The notes under the pieces were generated by a model. That model saw nothing but the letters and a program-made list of their open reading frames with translations. It made no database searches and was not told the DNA's origin. The translations under genes and the position numbers were made by a program. DNA of 64,000 nucleotides from Lewinella sp050633125 (GTDB taxonomy: Bacteria > Bacteroidota > Bacteroidia > Chitinophagales > Saprospiraceae). Location of the stretch: contig NZ_JBOEFX010000021.1 in assembly GCF_050633125.1 (NCBI RefSeq), forward strand, positions 219,986 through 283,985, read 5' to 3'. This document shows, piece by piece, positions 45,374 through 53,931 of the stretch (the first letter of the stretch is position 1; each line of letters starts with the position of its first letter).

Positions 45374-45691
45374 ATGACTGATTTTTTGACCGAAGTTTCT
45401 AAGCCACTATTCCTATTTCTAATTGGAGCCTTAATTGGCGTCATCAAGGCTTGGCTCCGAAAATCGCCCATCTCTAAGAAGGAAGAGTTTCTCAATTACC
45501 ACCGGTCTCTTAAAAAGCCTGTCATTTGGACCTTTATTGCAATGTTTCTTATTTTTCTCCTTATTGGATTGGGTGTCAACCCTAACAAAATAGAAGTCTT
45601 CCAAAGAGCACTTATCTATGGCCTTTATGCTTCAGCAGCAATATATATCTTCATGATATGGGCCGCCAATTTGATGAAGGAAAAAAAATAG
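45374..45691 (+). CDS. Small membrane protein of unknown function
   Basis: About 105 residues with three hydrophobic segments (about 10-27, 52-70 and 80-100) separated by basic loops (KAWLRKSPISKKEEF, RSLKKPVIW). I do not recognise the family. The ATG at 45374 follows the gatA stop by two bases and gives a plausible membrane protein; an in-frame start further upstream would lie inside gatA. It is probably translated from the gatA transcript. Confidence 0.6.
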   Translation: MTDFLTEVSKPLFLFLIGALIGVIKAWLRKSPISKKEEFLNYHRSLKKPVIWTFIAMFLIFLLIGLGVNPNKIEVFQRALIYGLYASAAIYIFMIWAANLMKEKK

Positions 45692-45731
45692 TCCATTTCA
45701 TACCTTTACAGTAACAAAGGCTGACCGCACC

Positions 45732-46367
45732 ATGAATAAAACCGAGGCTGCAATTTCTATTTTTAACCGTCATGCAGAAGAATACCAGTCTAAGTACATG
45801 GATCTGGCCAAATACCACGACTCCCTCGATTTATTTTGCGCTTTAATGCCCACGCCTCCTCGCCTTTTAGACCTTGCTTGCGGACCAGGAAACATCACCA
45901 AATATGTACTTAACCAGCATCCCAATGCAAAAATGTTAGGTATTGATCTTGCTCCAAAAATGCTGGATTTAGCTCAAACCAACAATCCTACAGCCACTTT
46001 TCAGTTAATGGATTGCAAGAAGATTGGGGAGCTACCAGAAAAATACGATGGTATTCTCTGTGGCTTTTGCTTGCCCTACTTATCCAAGCAAGAAAGCGTA
46101 CAACTGATCAGTGACGCTGCTGAATTATTGAATACTGGTGGTATTTTCTACCTTAGTACGATGGAGGGAGAGGATTCAAAGTCGGGTTGGATAGGCCCTA
46201 GCTCTGGCGGCGATGAGAAACTTTATATGTACTACCACCAAGAGGGCCATCTCGTAAAGGCCTTGGTCGACAATGGTTTCCGTATCCATTTTACCCAACG
46301 AGTTACTTCCCCAAATCCAGGAGGTAGTCCTGTTGTAGATTTAATCATCATTGCTAAAAAGCAGTAA
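45732..46367 (+). CDS. Class I SAM-dependent methyltransferase
   Basis: A 211-residue soluble methyltransferase. Motif I is RLLDLACGPGNITKYVL (about 42-58), followed by the acidic strand end MLGIDLAPKMLDLA, a GILCGFCLPYLSKQESVQLI post-motif region and GGIFYLSTMEGE. The substrate is unknown. It ends three bases before rlmF, so the two form a likely operon. Confidence 0.85.
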   Translation: MNKTEAAISIFNRHAEEYQSKYMDLAKYHDSLDLFCALMPTPPRLLDLACGPGNITKYVLNQHPNAKMLGIDLAPKMLDLAQTNNPTATFQLMDCKKIGELPEKYDGILCGFCLPYLSKQESVQLISDAAELLNTGGIFYLSTMEGEDSKSGWIGPSSGGDEKLYMYYHQEGHLVKALVDNGFRIHFTQRVTSPNPGGSPVVDLIIIAKKQ

Positions 46368-46369
46368 TC

Positions 46370-47344
46370 ATGTCTGATAAAAAACGTCCGATTTCTGCCT
46401 CCAAGCAACAGTTGCATCCTCGTAATAAACACCTCCGACCTTACGATTTCGATAAATTAAGGGAGGCCTCCCCTGAATTGGCTGCATTTGTCAAGCCAAA
46501 CAAATATGGTAATGACAGTATTAACTTCTTTGACGCAGAGGCCGTAAAAGCGCTGAATAAGGCTTTGCTGAAACAGTATTATGCGATTGATTATTGGGAT
46601 ATCCCTGAGGGGTACCTATGCCCACCCGTTCCTGGTAGAGCCGACTATATCCATTACCTCGCGGATTTACTTTCCCCAGAAAAACCCAGTAACAATACCA
46701 AAGCTTATTACAACGAGCACGTAAAATGCTTAGATGTTGGCGTAGGTGCCAATTGTGTATACCCCATCATTGGGAGCAGTGAATATGGTTGGTCGTTTAT
46801 TGGCAGCGACGTTGATCAAACAGCCATTGACAATGCTCAACGTATTGTGAGTAAAAATGAACGCTTGCAAAGCAAGATTACCTTACGCTTACAAACTGAT
46901 ACGAAGCAAATATTAAAGGAAATTTTGCACGAAAACGAGCGGGTTGAATTGGTAATCTGCAATCCTCCTTTTCACACATCAGCCAAGGAGGCACAAGCTG
47001 CCAACCAACGTAAATTAACCAATTTGAAAGGGACGCCTAAAGTAAAGGCCAACCTGAATTTTGGAGGACAAAACAACGAACTCTGGTATCCTGGTGGAGA
47101 AAAAGCGTTTTTGAACACCTTGATTCAAGAGAGCAAAGCTTTCGCTACTTCTTGTTTTTGGTTCTCAAGCTTAGTCTCAAAAGAAACCCATCTCAAATTC
47201 CTTTACGAGGCGCTCAAAAAAGTAGGCCCCACAGAAGTAAAAACCATCCCGATGGCTCAGGGTAACAAGACGAGTCGAATCCTTGCTTGGACATTTCTTA
47301 CAACTAAGCAGCGTAAAGCTTGGGAAGTATTTCTTTCTGCATAG
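46370..47344 (+). CDS. rlmF: 23S rRNA (adenine(1618)-N6)-methyltransferase RlmF
   Basis: A 324-residue enzyme with the RlmF/METTL16 pattern. The N-terminus LHPRNKHLRPYDFDKLREASPELA is characteristic. Motif I is LDVGVGANCVYPIIG (near 123), and the catalytic NPPF tetrad lies in VICNPPFHTSAKEAQ (near 200). It methylates N6 of A1618 of 23S rRNA (E. coli numbering). Three bases separate it from the upstream methyltransferase gene. Confidence 0.93.
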   Translation: MSDKKRPISASKQQLHPRNKHLRPYDFDKLREASPELAAFVKPNKYGNDSINFFDAEAVKALNKALLKQYYAIDYWDIPEGYLCPPVPGRADYIHYLADLLSPEKPSNNTKAYYNEHVKCLDVGVGANCVYPIIGSSEYGWSFIGSDVDQTAIDNAQRIVSKNERLQSKITLRLQTDTKQILKEILHENERVELVICNPPFHTSAKEAQAANQRKLTNLKGTPKVKANLNFGGQNNELWYPGGEKAFLNTLIQESKAFATSCFWFSSLVSKETHLKFLYEALKKVGPTEVKTIPMAQGNKTSRILAWTFLTTKQRKAWEVFLSA

Positions 47345-47351
47345 GCTTAAC

Positions 47352-47924
47352 CTATTTCGACTTCTTCACATACTTCGTCAATATGACGATATGCTGCCCA
47401 TCTACCTTACCTTCGATGTGTTCGGGGTTATCGTGTACCAAAGAAATTCGACGCACTGCGGTACCTCGCTTGGCGGTAAAATTAGCTCCTTTCACTTTGA
47501 GGTCTTGAATCAACACAACAGTATCACCCGCTTCTAGTACATTCCCATTACTATCGATATGCTTAATTGCATTTTCGTCTTCGATTCCTTCTTTTGCCCA
47601 AGCCAGGGTTTCTTCATCCAAGTACATCATCTCCAGTAATTCAGCCGGCCAACCTTCAGCGCGTAGCTGGTGTAGCATACGGTAAGCAACAACCTGTACG
47701 GCTGAAACTTCGCTCCACATACTGTCATTGAGGCTGCGCCAATGATTAGGCGCTACCTGCTCGGGGTTTTCCAACTGAGTCCGGCAAGTAATACAAGCAT
47801 AAATATAATCTGCAACGAGGTCACCAGACCGTGGAGCTACGGTATAACTATCCAAATTTTCGGAGTTACCACACAGCTCACACTTGTTGTCACTGCGGGC
47901 TATTAATTCTTTTTGAATGCTCAT
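47352..47924 (-). CDS. yjdM: PhnA/YjdM-family zinc-ribbon protein
   Basis: A 190-residue protein. An N-terminal zinc-ribbon with CELCG (residues 16-20) and CITCR (about 44-48) is followed by a linker and a C-terminal PhnA/YjdM domain (about 122-190, GDTVVLIQDLKVKGANFTAKRGTAVRRI and GQHIVILTKYVKK). YjdM was once named for alkylphosphonate use, but its biochemical role is not clear. The protein is longer than the 110-residue E. coli homologue owing to the inserted middle. It converges with rlmF. Confidence 0.88.
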   Translation of the reverse strand: MSIQKELIARSDNKCELCGNSENLDSYTVAPRSGDLVADYIYACITCRTQLENPEQVAPNHWRSLNDSMWSEVSAVQVVAYRMLHQLRAEGWPAELLEMMYLDEETLAWAKEGIEDENAIKHIDSNGNVLEAGDTVVLIQDLKVKGANFTAKRGTAVRRISLVHDNPEHIEGKVDGQHIVILTKYVKKSK

Positions 47925-47943
47925 TTCAGGCTAAATTATTAAT

Positions 47944-47980
47944 AAAAAAGCCGCTCCGAGTAATCTTGGAACGGCTTTTT
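47944..47980 (-). terminator. Intrinsic terminator after infB
   Basis: AAAAAGCCG-C-TCC faces GGA-A-CGGCTTTTT around a ten-base loop. Read on the minus strand it follows the infB stop by about 20 bases and ends in a T-run. The A-tract on the other side could also make it bidirectional. Confidence 0.85.
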
Positions 47981-48002
47981 GTAATATGTTTTCCTGTAAT
48001 AA

Positions 48003-51000
48003 TTACAGGGTCAACTTCTGTTTGATTTCTACGATTTCGTAAGCTTCGATAACGTCGCCCACCTTGAGGTCGTTGAAATTTTTGATCGAAACACCACACT
48101 CCATACCGGCGCGAACTTCTTTCACATCGTCTTTGAAGCGCTTGAGGGCTTTGATCTCAGCTACCACACCTTCTTTGGTTGGGTAAACAACGATACCATC
48201 GCGAATCAGGCGTACATTGTTGTCGCGCAGAATCTTACCTTCTGTAACATAACTACCGGCAACGGTACCCACCTTACTGATTTTAAAGATTTCACGAACT
48301 TCCAATTGACCGAGGATATTCTCTTCTTTGATCGTATCCAACATCCCTTCGATAGCGAGCTTGATCTCTTCGATCGCTTCGTAGATGACTGAGTAAGTCT
48401 TGATCTGTACACCTTCTCTCTCTGAAAGTTTACGCGCACCGGAAGACGGACGAACCTGGAAACCGATGATAATCGCATCCGAAGCGGTTGCTAAAAGCAC
48501 ATCTGATTCAATGATCTGGCCTACCGCTTGGTGTATCACATTCACCTTAACAGTTTCTTGCGACAGCTTGATAAGAGAGTCAGCTAGTGCTTCTACGGAA
48601 CCATCTACATCACCTTTCACAATAAGGTTCAATTCCTTAAAGTTACCCAGTGCAAGACGACGCCCGATTTCATCAAGGCTAATCCGCTTAGTAGCTCGGT
48701 TGGCCTGTTCACGAGATATCTGTGCTCTGCGGTTGGCTATATCACGAGCTTCCTGTTCATTCTCTACGACCTTAATACGCTCGCCAGCCTGAGGGGCACC
48801 CCCTAAGCCTAAAACGAGTACCGGTGCAGATGGACCTGCTTCTTTTATACGCTGGTTGCGCTCGTTGAACATCGCTTTTACGCGACCAGAATGCTCACCA
48901 GAAACCATTGGGTCTCCAACTCTAAGTGTTCCTGCCTGAACAAGCATTTTCGTGACGTAACCACGGCCTTTATCCAAAGAAGCTTCCAGTACAGCACCGC
49001 TAGCTCTCTTATTAGGATTGGCTTTTAGTTCCTTGATTTCTGCTTCGAGGAGAATACGTTCAAGTAATAGGTCGATGTTGGTACCTTGCTTCGCAGAAAT
49101 ATCAGCAGAACCATAAGCTCCACCCCATTCTTCGATCAAGTAGTTCATCGAAGCCAGCTCCTGCTTGATCCGCTCGGGGCTAGCACCAGGCTTGTCTATC
49201 TTGTTGATCGCAAAAATCATCGGTACACCCGCCGCTTCTGCGTGGCTGATGGCCTCTTTCGTCTGCGGCATGATGTTGTCATCCGCAGCGATAATGATTA
49301 CTGCAATATCTGTCACCTTGGCACCACGGGCACGCATGGCCGTAAAGGCTTCGTGACCAGGAGTATCCAAGAAGGTGATTCGTTTCTTCTCTTCACCAAC
49401 ACGTACTTCGTATGCACCAATGTGCTGAGTAATTCCCCCGGCCTCACCGTCAGCTACACTTGCTTCCCGAATATAATCGAGTAACGATGTTTTACCGTGG
49501 TCAACGTGGCCCATGATCGTTACAACCGGAGCGCGTGGCTCCAAGTCAGCAGGATCATCGATTTCTTCCTCTTCGTCTTCATTTACCTCTTCAACAGAGA
49601 TAAACTCAACTTCGTGGTCGAATTCTTCGGCAACAATTTCAATGATTTCTGCATCAAGGCGCTGGTTGATCGATACGATCACTCCAACATTCATACAGGT
49701 CATGATCACATCTGTCGCGTCGACATCCATCAGGTTAGCAAGCTCCTGTACAGAGATAAACTCCGTTACCTGGAGCTTTTCATTGTGAGCTTCCTGTTCG
49801 CGCGCTTCTGCTTTTTCACGATGACGTTCACGGTTATCCCGGCGTAATTTTTGGCGTCTCTTTTTACCAGTACCCGCCATCCGGGCCATGGTTGCTTTGA
49901 TTTTGTCTTCAATCTCTTTTTTAGAGACTTCTTTGACTTCATCACGTCCTCTTCGAGAAGAACCTCCACGGTTATTACCACCGCGTCCGCCGGAGTTACC
50001 ACCACCGCCACCACTAGGCCGGCCTTCACCTGGCCCTACCCGGCGACGAGTACGGCGGCGTTTTGGCTTATCATCGGTAGATGATGTAGTTGTTTTTTTC
50101 TTGTTGGCGTCCTTCGCTTTGTCAGCGTCTTTAGACTTATTATCTTTCTTACCACGACCACGACCGGAGCCTAATTTGCTGGCATCAATCTTGCCCATGA
50201 TTTTCAGACCGCGGAGTTCAGGCGTTTTCGCTCTGGTTATTCCGTCTTCTGATGCTTGGGGAGCTGCTCCTTTATCCTCCTTATCCTTGTTAGCAGCTTC
50301 ACCAGTTGGTTCGGCGCTTTCTTTGGGAGGAGTGTTTTCTTTTTGCTTTTCCGAAGCTTTCACTTCGGGCTGTTTTTCTTTAGCAGCAGCCGGTTTTTCC
50401 TCAACCTTTGGTGCGTCGTCCTTTTTAGCTACAGGTTTCTCGGCTACAGGAGCAGGAGTTTCCTTCACAACCTCTTCCTTAGGTGGAGCAGGTGGAGCTT
50501 TAGGGGCACTAGACTTAGCCGGCTTCCGTGGAGCATCTAAATCTATTTTCCCGAGTACTTTCAGCTTGGGAGAGGAAGAGGTTTTTTCTTCTTTCTTTTC
50601 TTCCTTCGGCGGCTCTACCGGCGTAGGAGGAGTAGCTTCAACAACGGGCGCAGGAGTAGGTTCTTGCTTTGCAACAGGTTCCTCAACCGGAGGCTTTACC
50701 GGAGCAGGCTGACTTTTCGGCGCTGGAGGAGGAGCTAATTTGGATCTTAGGATCGATGGCGCAGCTACTGTTGGTTTAACAGTCGTGCTTGGCCGTTCCT
50801 CCTGCTTGACCTCTTCTTCCTTCTTTGCAATCGGGCGAGTACCGATCACCATTTGATCCGCCTTTTCCTTGATTGCAATCGACTTCTGGAACTCTTTGAG
50901 TAGTTCCTGGTACATGCTCTCCGAAACCTTCGCAGTGGGCTTAGGATCGATATCGAACCCCTTGGCTTGCAAGAAGTCTACGATCGTCGATAAACCCACA

Positions 51001-51038
51001 TTTAATTCTTTCGCTATTTTGACTAAACGTCGCTCCAT
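48003..51038 (-). CDS. infB: Translation initiation factor IF-2
   Basis: A 1011-residue GTPase. The N-terminal IF2_N helix set (residues 1-50, ELNVGLSTIVDFLQAKGFD) is followed by a long low-complexity Pro/Lys/Ala/Glu linker (about 70-380, including a Gly/Arg-rich patch), a second IF2_N-like domain (about 430-480), then the G domain with GHVDHGKTSLLDYI, DTPGHEAF and NKID motifs and the C-terminal domains that bind fMet-tRNA. It places initiator tRNA on the ribosome. The low-complexity linker is long, as in other Bacteroidota. It follows nusA but has its own promoter and lies after a terminator. Confidence 0.97.
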   Translation of the reverse strand: MERRLVKIAKELNVGLSTIVDFLQAKGFDIDPKPTAKVSESMYQELLKEFQKSIAIKEKADQMVIGTRPIAKKEEEVKQEERPSTTVKPTVAAPSILRSKLAPPPAPKSQPAPVKPPVEEPVAKQEPTPAPVVEATPPTPVEPPKEEKKEEKTSSSPKLKVLGKIDLDAPRKPAKSSAPKAPPAPPKEEVVKETPAPVAEKPVAKKDDAPKVEEKPAAAKEKQPEVKASEKQKENTPPKESAEPTGEAANKDKEDKGAAPQASEDGITRAKTPELRGLKIMGKIDASKLGSGRGRGKKDNKSKDADKAKDANKKKTTTSSTDDKPKRRRTRRRVGPGEGRPSGGGGGNSGGRGGNNRGGSSRRGRDEVKEVSKKEIEDKIKATMARMAGTGKKRRQKLRRDNRERHREKAEAREQEAHNEKLQVTEFISVQELANLMDVDATDVIMTCMNVGVIVSINQRLDAEIIEIVAEEFDHEVEFISVEEVNEDEEEEIDDPADLEPRAPVVTIMGHVDHGKTSLLDYIREASVADGEAGGITQHIGAYEVRVGEEKKRITFLDTPGHEAFTAMRARGAKVTDIAVIIIAADDNIMPQTKEAISHAEAAGVPMIFAINKIDKPGASPERIKQELASMNYLIEEWGGAYGSADISAKQGTNIDLLLERILLEAEIKELKANPNKRASGAVLEASLDKGRGYVTKMLVQAGTLRVGDPMVSGEHSGRVKAMFNERNQRIKEAGPSAPVLVLGLGGAPQAGERIKVVENEQEARDIANRRAQISREQANRATKRISLDEIGRRLALGNFKELNLIVKGDVDGSVEALADSLIKLSQETVKVNVIHQAVGQIIESDVLLATASDAIIIGFQVRPSSGARKLSEREGVQIKTYSVIYEAIEEIKLAIEGMLDTIKEENILGQLEVREIFKISKVGTVAGSYVTEGKILRDNNVRLIRDGIVVYPTKEGVVAEIKALKRFKDDVKEVRAGMECGVSIKNFNDLKVGDVIEAYEIVEIKQKLTL

Positions 51039-51108
51039 TCTAAAATTTTAGGTACGCCCTGCACGCTGCACGCTGATAAAACAAAAGCCAGCTTGGGCAA
51101 AACCAATG

Positions 51109-51140
51109 CAAAGATAAACTTAAAAAACCGTAGAGAACAA
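51109..51140 (-). promoter_or_regulatory. Promoter of infB
   Basis: On the minus strand, TTG (51138-51140) precedes TATCTTTG (51109-51116) by 21 bases, a full match to the Bacteroidota -33/-7 pattern. The predicted leader is about 65 nt. It lies downstream of the nusA terminator, so infB need not depend on readthrough. Confidence 0.65.
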
Positions 51141-51234
51141 CTCTAAAGATAATAAGTCCCTATAAATTGACACTTATTTTTCATCGACTTCCTGTTTAGC
51201 AACACCAATTGCTATTCAAGTTGTTCCCTTATAT

Positions 51235-51273
51235 GTAAAAAAGCATTCCGACCGGATATTATCCGATCGGAAT
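51235..51273 (-). terminator. Intrinsic terminator between nusA and infB
   Basis: On the minus strand, ATTCCGATCGGAT pairs with ATCCGGTCGGAAT (13 pairs with one mismatch) around a three-base loop, followed by GCTTTTTT. It begins about ten bases after the nusA stop, and thus separates nusA from infB. Confidence 0.85.
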
Positions 51274-51282
51274 AACTGCCTT

Positions 51283-52518
51283 TTATTTTTCGAATTCCGC
51301 TGCCAGAATACGGAGTAACTCCTTGGCTGTTTCTTCTTCCAATTCTGTACGGCGTGCAATCTCTTCCCAACTAAGGTTAAGAACGCTCCGTGCGGTATCA
51401 CAACCAATACCTTTCAACTCTTCGATGATCCAGTCTTCGATTTCATCGGTGAACTCTTCGAGTTCAACATCATCGATTTCAATCTCATCATTGTTCCGGT
51501 AAACATCGATTTCAAATTCGGTCAGGCGGCTGGCTAATTTAATGTTAGTACCTCCCTTACCAATAGCCAAAGAGACCTGGTCTGGTTCTAGGAAAACATT
51601 AGCTTGCCGTTTGTCCATATCCAGATTAATCGTCGATACTCTTGCCGGAGTAAGGGCACGCTGGATATAAAGAGAAACATTATTGGTAAAGTTGATAATA
51701 TCGATATTCTCGTTGTGCAACTCCCGTACGATACCATGGATACGTGATCCTTTCATACCAACACATGCTCCAACCGGATCGATACGATCATCATAAGACT
51801 CCACTGATACCTTGGCGCGATCACCAGGAATACGTACAATGTTACGAACAACAATCAGGCCATCTTCAATTTCTGGAACTTCCTGCTCTAGTAACTTCTC
51901 TAGGAATAGGTTTGCAGTTCTGGAAACAATAACAACAGGGTTATTGTTCCGCATCTCTACTTCCTTAATGACACCACGAACCATATCTCCTTTACGGAAA
52001 TAATCACCACGAATAGTCTCTTGTCGAGGCAGCACCAATTCTGTACCGGTAACATCGTCAATGATTAAAATTTCTCGCTTGAGGATCTGGTGTACTTCAC
52101 CCAGTACCAATTCACCAACACGCTCTGTGTATTTGCGGTAAATTTCGTCTTTCTCGAGTTCCATAATCCGGGAAATCAACGTCTGACGAGCAGCCATAAT
52201 GGCCCGACGTCCAAAATGCTCGAGGAACAATTGCTCGTAACATTCTTCGCCAATCTCATAATCTTCATCAATAGCAAGTGCTTCAGAGATGGAGATCTGA
52301 CTACGATCATCCGTCACCTCACCATCAGGAACGATCTCCCTTACTCGCCATAGTTCAAGGTCACCTTTCTGGGTATTGACAATGACATCAAAGTTCTCAT
52401 CTGATCCATACTTTTTACGGATCAGCGTGCGGAATACATCCTCCAGTACGCGAACCATCGTTGGTCTGTCGATATTTTTCCCGGCTTTGAATTCCGAGAA
52501 TACGTCTACTAGATTCAT
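51283..52518 (-). CDS. nusA: Transcription termination/antitermination factor NusA
   Basis: A 411-residue NusA of the short form. The N-terminal RNAP-binding domain (about 1-125), S1 domain (about 135-200, RGVIKEVEMRNNNPVVIVSR) and two KH domains (VGACVGMKGSRIHGIVREL near 230 and SLAIGKGGTNIKLASRL near 320) are visible. A C-terminal helical piece of about 60 residues follows. The C-terminal acidic repeats of enteric NusA are absent, as usual outside Proteobacteria. It modulates pausing and termination. The gene lies 48 bp after rimP. Confidence 0.96.
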   Translation of the reverse strand: MNLVDVFSEFKAGKNIDRPTMVRVLEDVFRTLIRKKYGSDENFDVIVNTQKGDLELWRVREIVPDGEVTDDRSQISISEALAIDEDYEIGEECYEQLFLEHFGRRAIMAARQTLISRIMELEKDEIYRKYTERVGELVLGEVHQILKREILIIDDVTGTELVLPRQETIRGDYFRKGDMVRGVIKEVEMRNNNPVVIVSRTANLFLEKLLEQEVPEIEDGLIVVRNIVRIPGDRAKVSVESYDDRIDPVGACVGMKGSRIHGIVRELHNENIDIINFTNNVSLYIQRALTPARVSTINLDMDKRQANVFLEPDQVSLAIGKGGTNIKLASRLTEFEIDVYRNNDEIEIDDVELEEFTDEIEDWIIEELKGIGCDTARSVLNLSWEEIARRTELEEETAKELLRILAAEFEK

Positions 52519-52566
52519 TGCACACAGTTTATTTTAGGTAGCTCCAAGTGTTTTTATACACTATAA

Positions 52567-53040
52567 CTACTTGAATGAAATTTTTACTTTAGCTTTCTCT
52601 ATTGCATCAAACGCAATCGTAGTTTGTACCTCTTCGGTCACTTTGCGTTTTCCTTCCTTACGGCGAACTTTATAGTCCAAGGTAATGGCTTCTTCGGTTA
52701 TTTCACTCAGGCGGCCTTCGTACTCATCGCCCCCTTTTGTCTTCACCTCTAATTTACGCCCCAGATGTTTCTTATACTGCCGTGGGAGCTGCAAAGGACG
52801 ATCAGTCCCCGGTGATGAAACCTCCAAGGTATATTTAGGCCCCAGCCACTGCTCTTCATCAATAACACTCTCAAGATGACGGCTAATCTGTCGGCAAGTA
52901 GTAAACGTAACTCCCGTATCACAGTCGATAATTATCTCTAGTTTTTTGTCAGCATGTAACTTTACATCTAACCAAAAACAATTGGAAAACTCGGGCTCCG
53001 TAAACTTTTCCTCTAACAGATCAATGATCTTTTCTTCCAC
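52567..53040 (-). CDS. rimP: Ribosome maturation factor RimP
   Basis: A 157-residue protein for 30S subunit assembly. The N-domain starts VEEKIIDLLEEKFTEPEF, the conserved VSSPGTDRPLQLPRQYKKHLG motif (starting near residue 85) marks the RimP family, and an SH3-like C-domain follows. I choose the GTG at 53040 because it gives the family-typical N-terminus and length. A longer frame reaching 53130 would translate through a strong hairpin and add 30 residues unlike RimP. It heads the rimP-nusA-infB cluster. A terminator-like hairpin lies in its leader. Confidence 0.9.
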   Translation of the reverse strand: MEEKIIDLLEEKFTEPEFSNCFWLDVKLHADKKLEIIIDCDTGVTFTTCRQISRHLESVIDEEQWLGPKYTLEVSSPGTDRPLQLPRQYKKHLGRKLEVKTKGGDEYEGRLSEITEEAITLDYKVRRKEGKRKVTEEVQTTIAFDAIEKAKVKISFK

Positions 53041-53067
53041 GTAAATATTAACGTTTAGTACCTTCAG

Positions 53068-53102
53068 ACAATAAAAAGAGGGAACCGTAATGGTTCCCTC
53101 TT
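53068..53102 (-). terminator. Terminator-like hairpin in the rimP leader (putative attenuator)
   Basis: On the minus strand, AAGAGGGAACC pairs with GGTTCCCTCTT, 11 perfect pairs around a five-base loop, directly followed by TTTATT. It lies between the predicted rimP promoter (53128-53159) and the GTG start at 53040. No upstream gene exists on this strand for it to terminate, because the next gene is divergent, so a role in attenuation is inferred. Confidence 0.7.
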
Positions 53103-53127
53103 GGGATGTTCTTCCGTAAGAACGCCA

Positions 53128-53159
53128 CAAAGGTAAGTAAATAAATGGTATTACGCAAA
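53128..53159 (-). promoter_or_regulatory. Promoter of rimP-nusA
   Basis: On the minus strand, TTTG (53156-53159) precedes TACCTTTG (53128-53135) by 20 bases. This is a textbook Bacteroidota promoter. It predicts a leader of about 80 nt that contains the hairpin at 53076-53102. Confidence 0.65.
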
Positions 53160-53257
53160 TTATCCGTTCTTACTCAAGGAATTAAAGAGGGATACTTGTA
53201 CCTTTTTCAAGACATGGAACGTTATACAATAGCATAGCGATTAAAAACTAGCTTTAA

Positions 53258-53905
53258 ATGAATAGAATATTTGGTACACTCTTGCTATTTGCTGCTTTAC
53301 TATGGACTGCCTGTAGTTGCCCTCCCGACGAACAAACCGGCGAGTTAGCACTTGGCTCAGCTGCTCAGGGCTTCCTGAACTATGAAGGGGATGAAACACT
53401 GATCTTTCAAAACACAAGTGGTGCTCAACTTAACTTTACAGCCATTAGAGGCAAGGAAACCAGCGAAGATCAACTTTGCTACCGCACTACCTGCACTGAA
53501 GCCAAATACAATAGCCCTTCTTCATGTGAATACTATGCTGCCGAAAGCGAACGATTCAGTTTCTTTAGTGAAGACAGCAATGTTGTTCTCGACTTACTTC
53601 TTTATTCTGATGTCTATGACTACGGTACTGCTGATTTTTATGATGCTTTCCAGTTAGGGTTTTCTTTTGGCACTCCTAGTATTACGGGACATCATATTAT
53701 CGAACCACGTTTTACCGGTACTTTTGATATCAGCACCCTAGAACTTACCGACTTATTCTATACGGAAGCTTTATTGGTGCTCAATGGGACAACCTATACT
53801 GACCTCCTCGTTTACGAAGAAAATTCATTAGCTGTTTACATCGAACCCGGTAAGGGAGTTATTGGTTTCAAAAACGCAGAAGACACCTGGACACTCCAGC
53901 AATAA
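53258..53905 (+). CDS. Lipoprotein of unknown function
   Basis: A 215-residue predicted lipoprotein. The signal peptide MNRIFGTLLLFAALLWTAC has a lipobox-like WTAC with Cys19 as the lipid anchor. The mature part is acidic and beta-rich with four further Cys (near 72-88) that may form disulfides. I do not recognise a family. It precedes the beta-barrel gene by 26 bp, so both may be made from one transcript and act at the outer membrane. Confidence 0.75.
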   Translation: MNRIFGTLLLFAALLWTACSCPPDEQTGELALGSAAQGFLNYEGDETLIFQNTSGAQLNFTAIRGKETSEDQLCYRTTCTEAKYNSPSSCEYYAAESERFSFFSEDSNVVLDLLLYSDVYDYGTADFYDAFQLGFSFGTPSITGHHIIEPRFTGTFDISTLELTDLFYTEALLVLNGTTYTDLLVYEENSLAVYIEPGKGVIGFKNAEDTWTLQQ

Positions 53906-53931
53906 TTTATATTAACACAACACTCACTTTT

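Noticed and set aside
49888..50712. A 274-codon Ser/Pro/Gly-rich open frame opposite infB
   Set aside because: It is the antisense of the low-complexity Lys/Pro/Ala linker of IF-2; the low-complexity composition is a by-product of that region.
53041..53130. A longer rimP reading frame starting at 53130
   Set aside because: The added 30 residues are encoded across a strong hairpin and do not resemble RimP; the GTG at 53040 gives the standard N-terminus.
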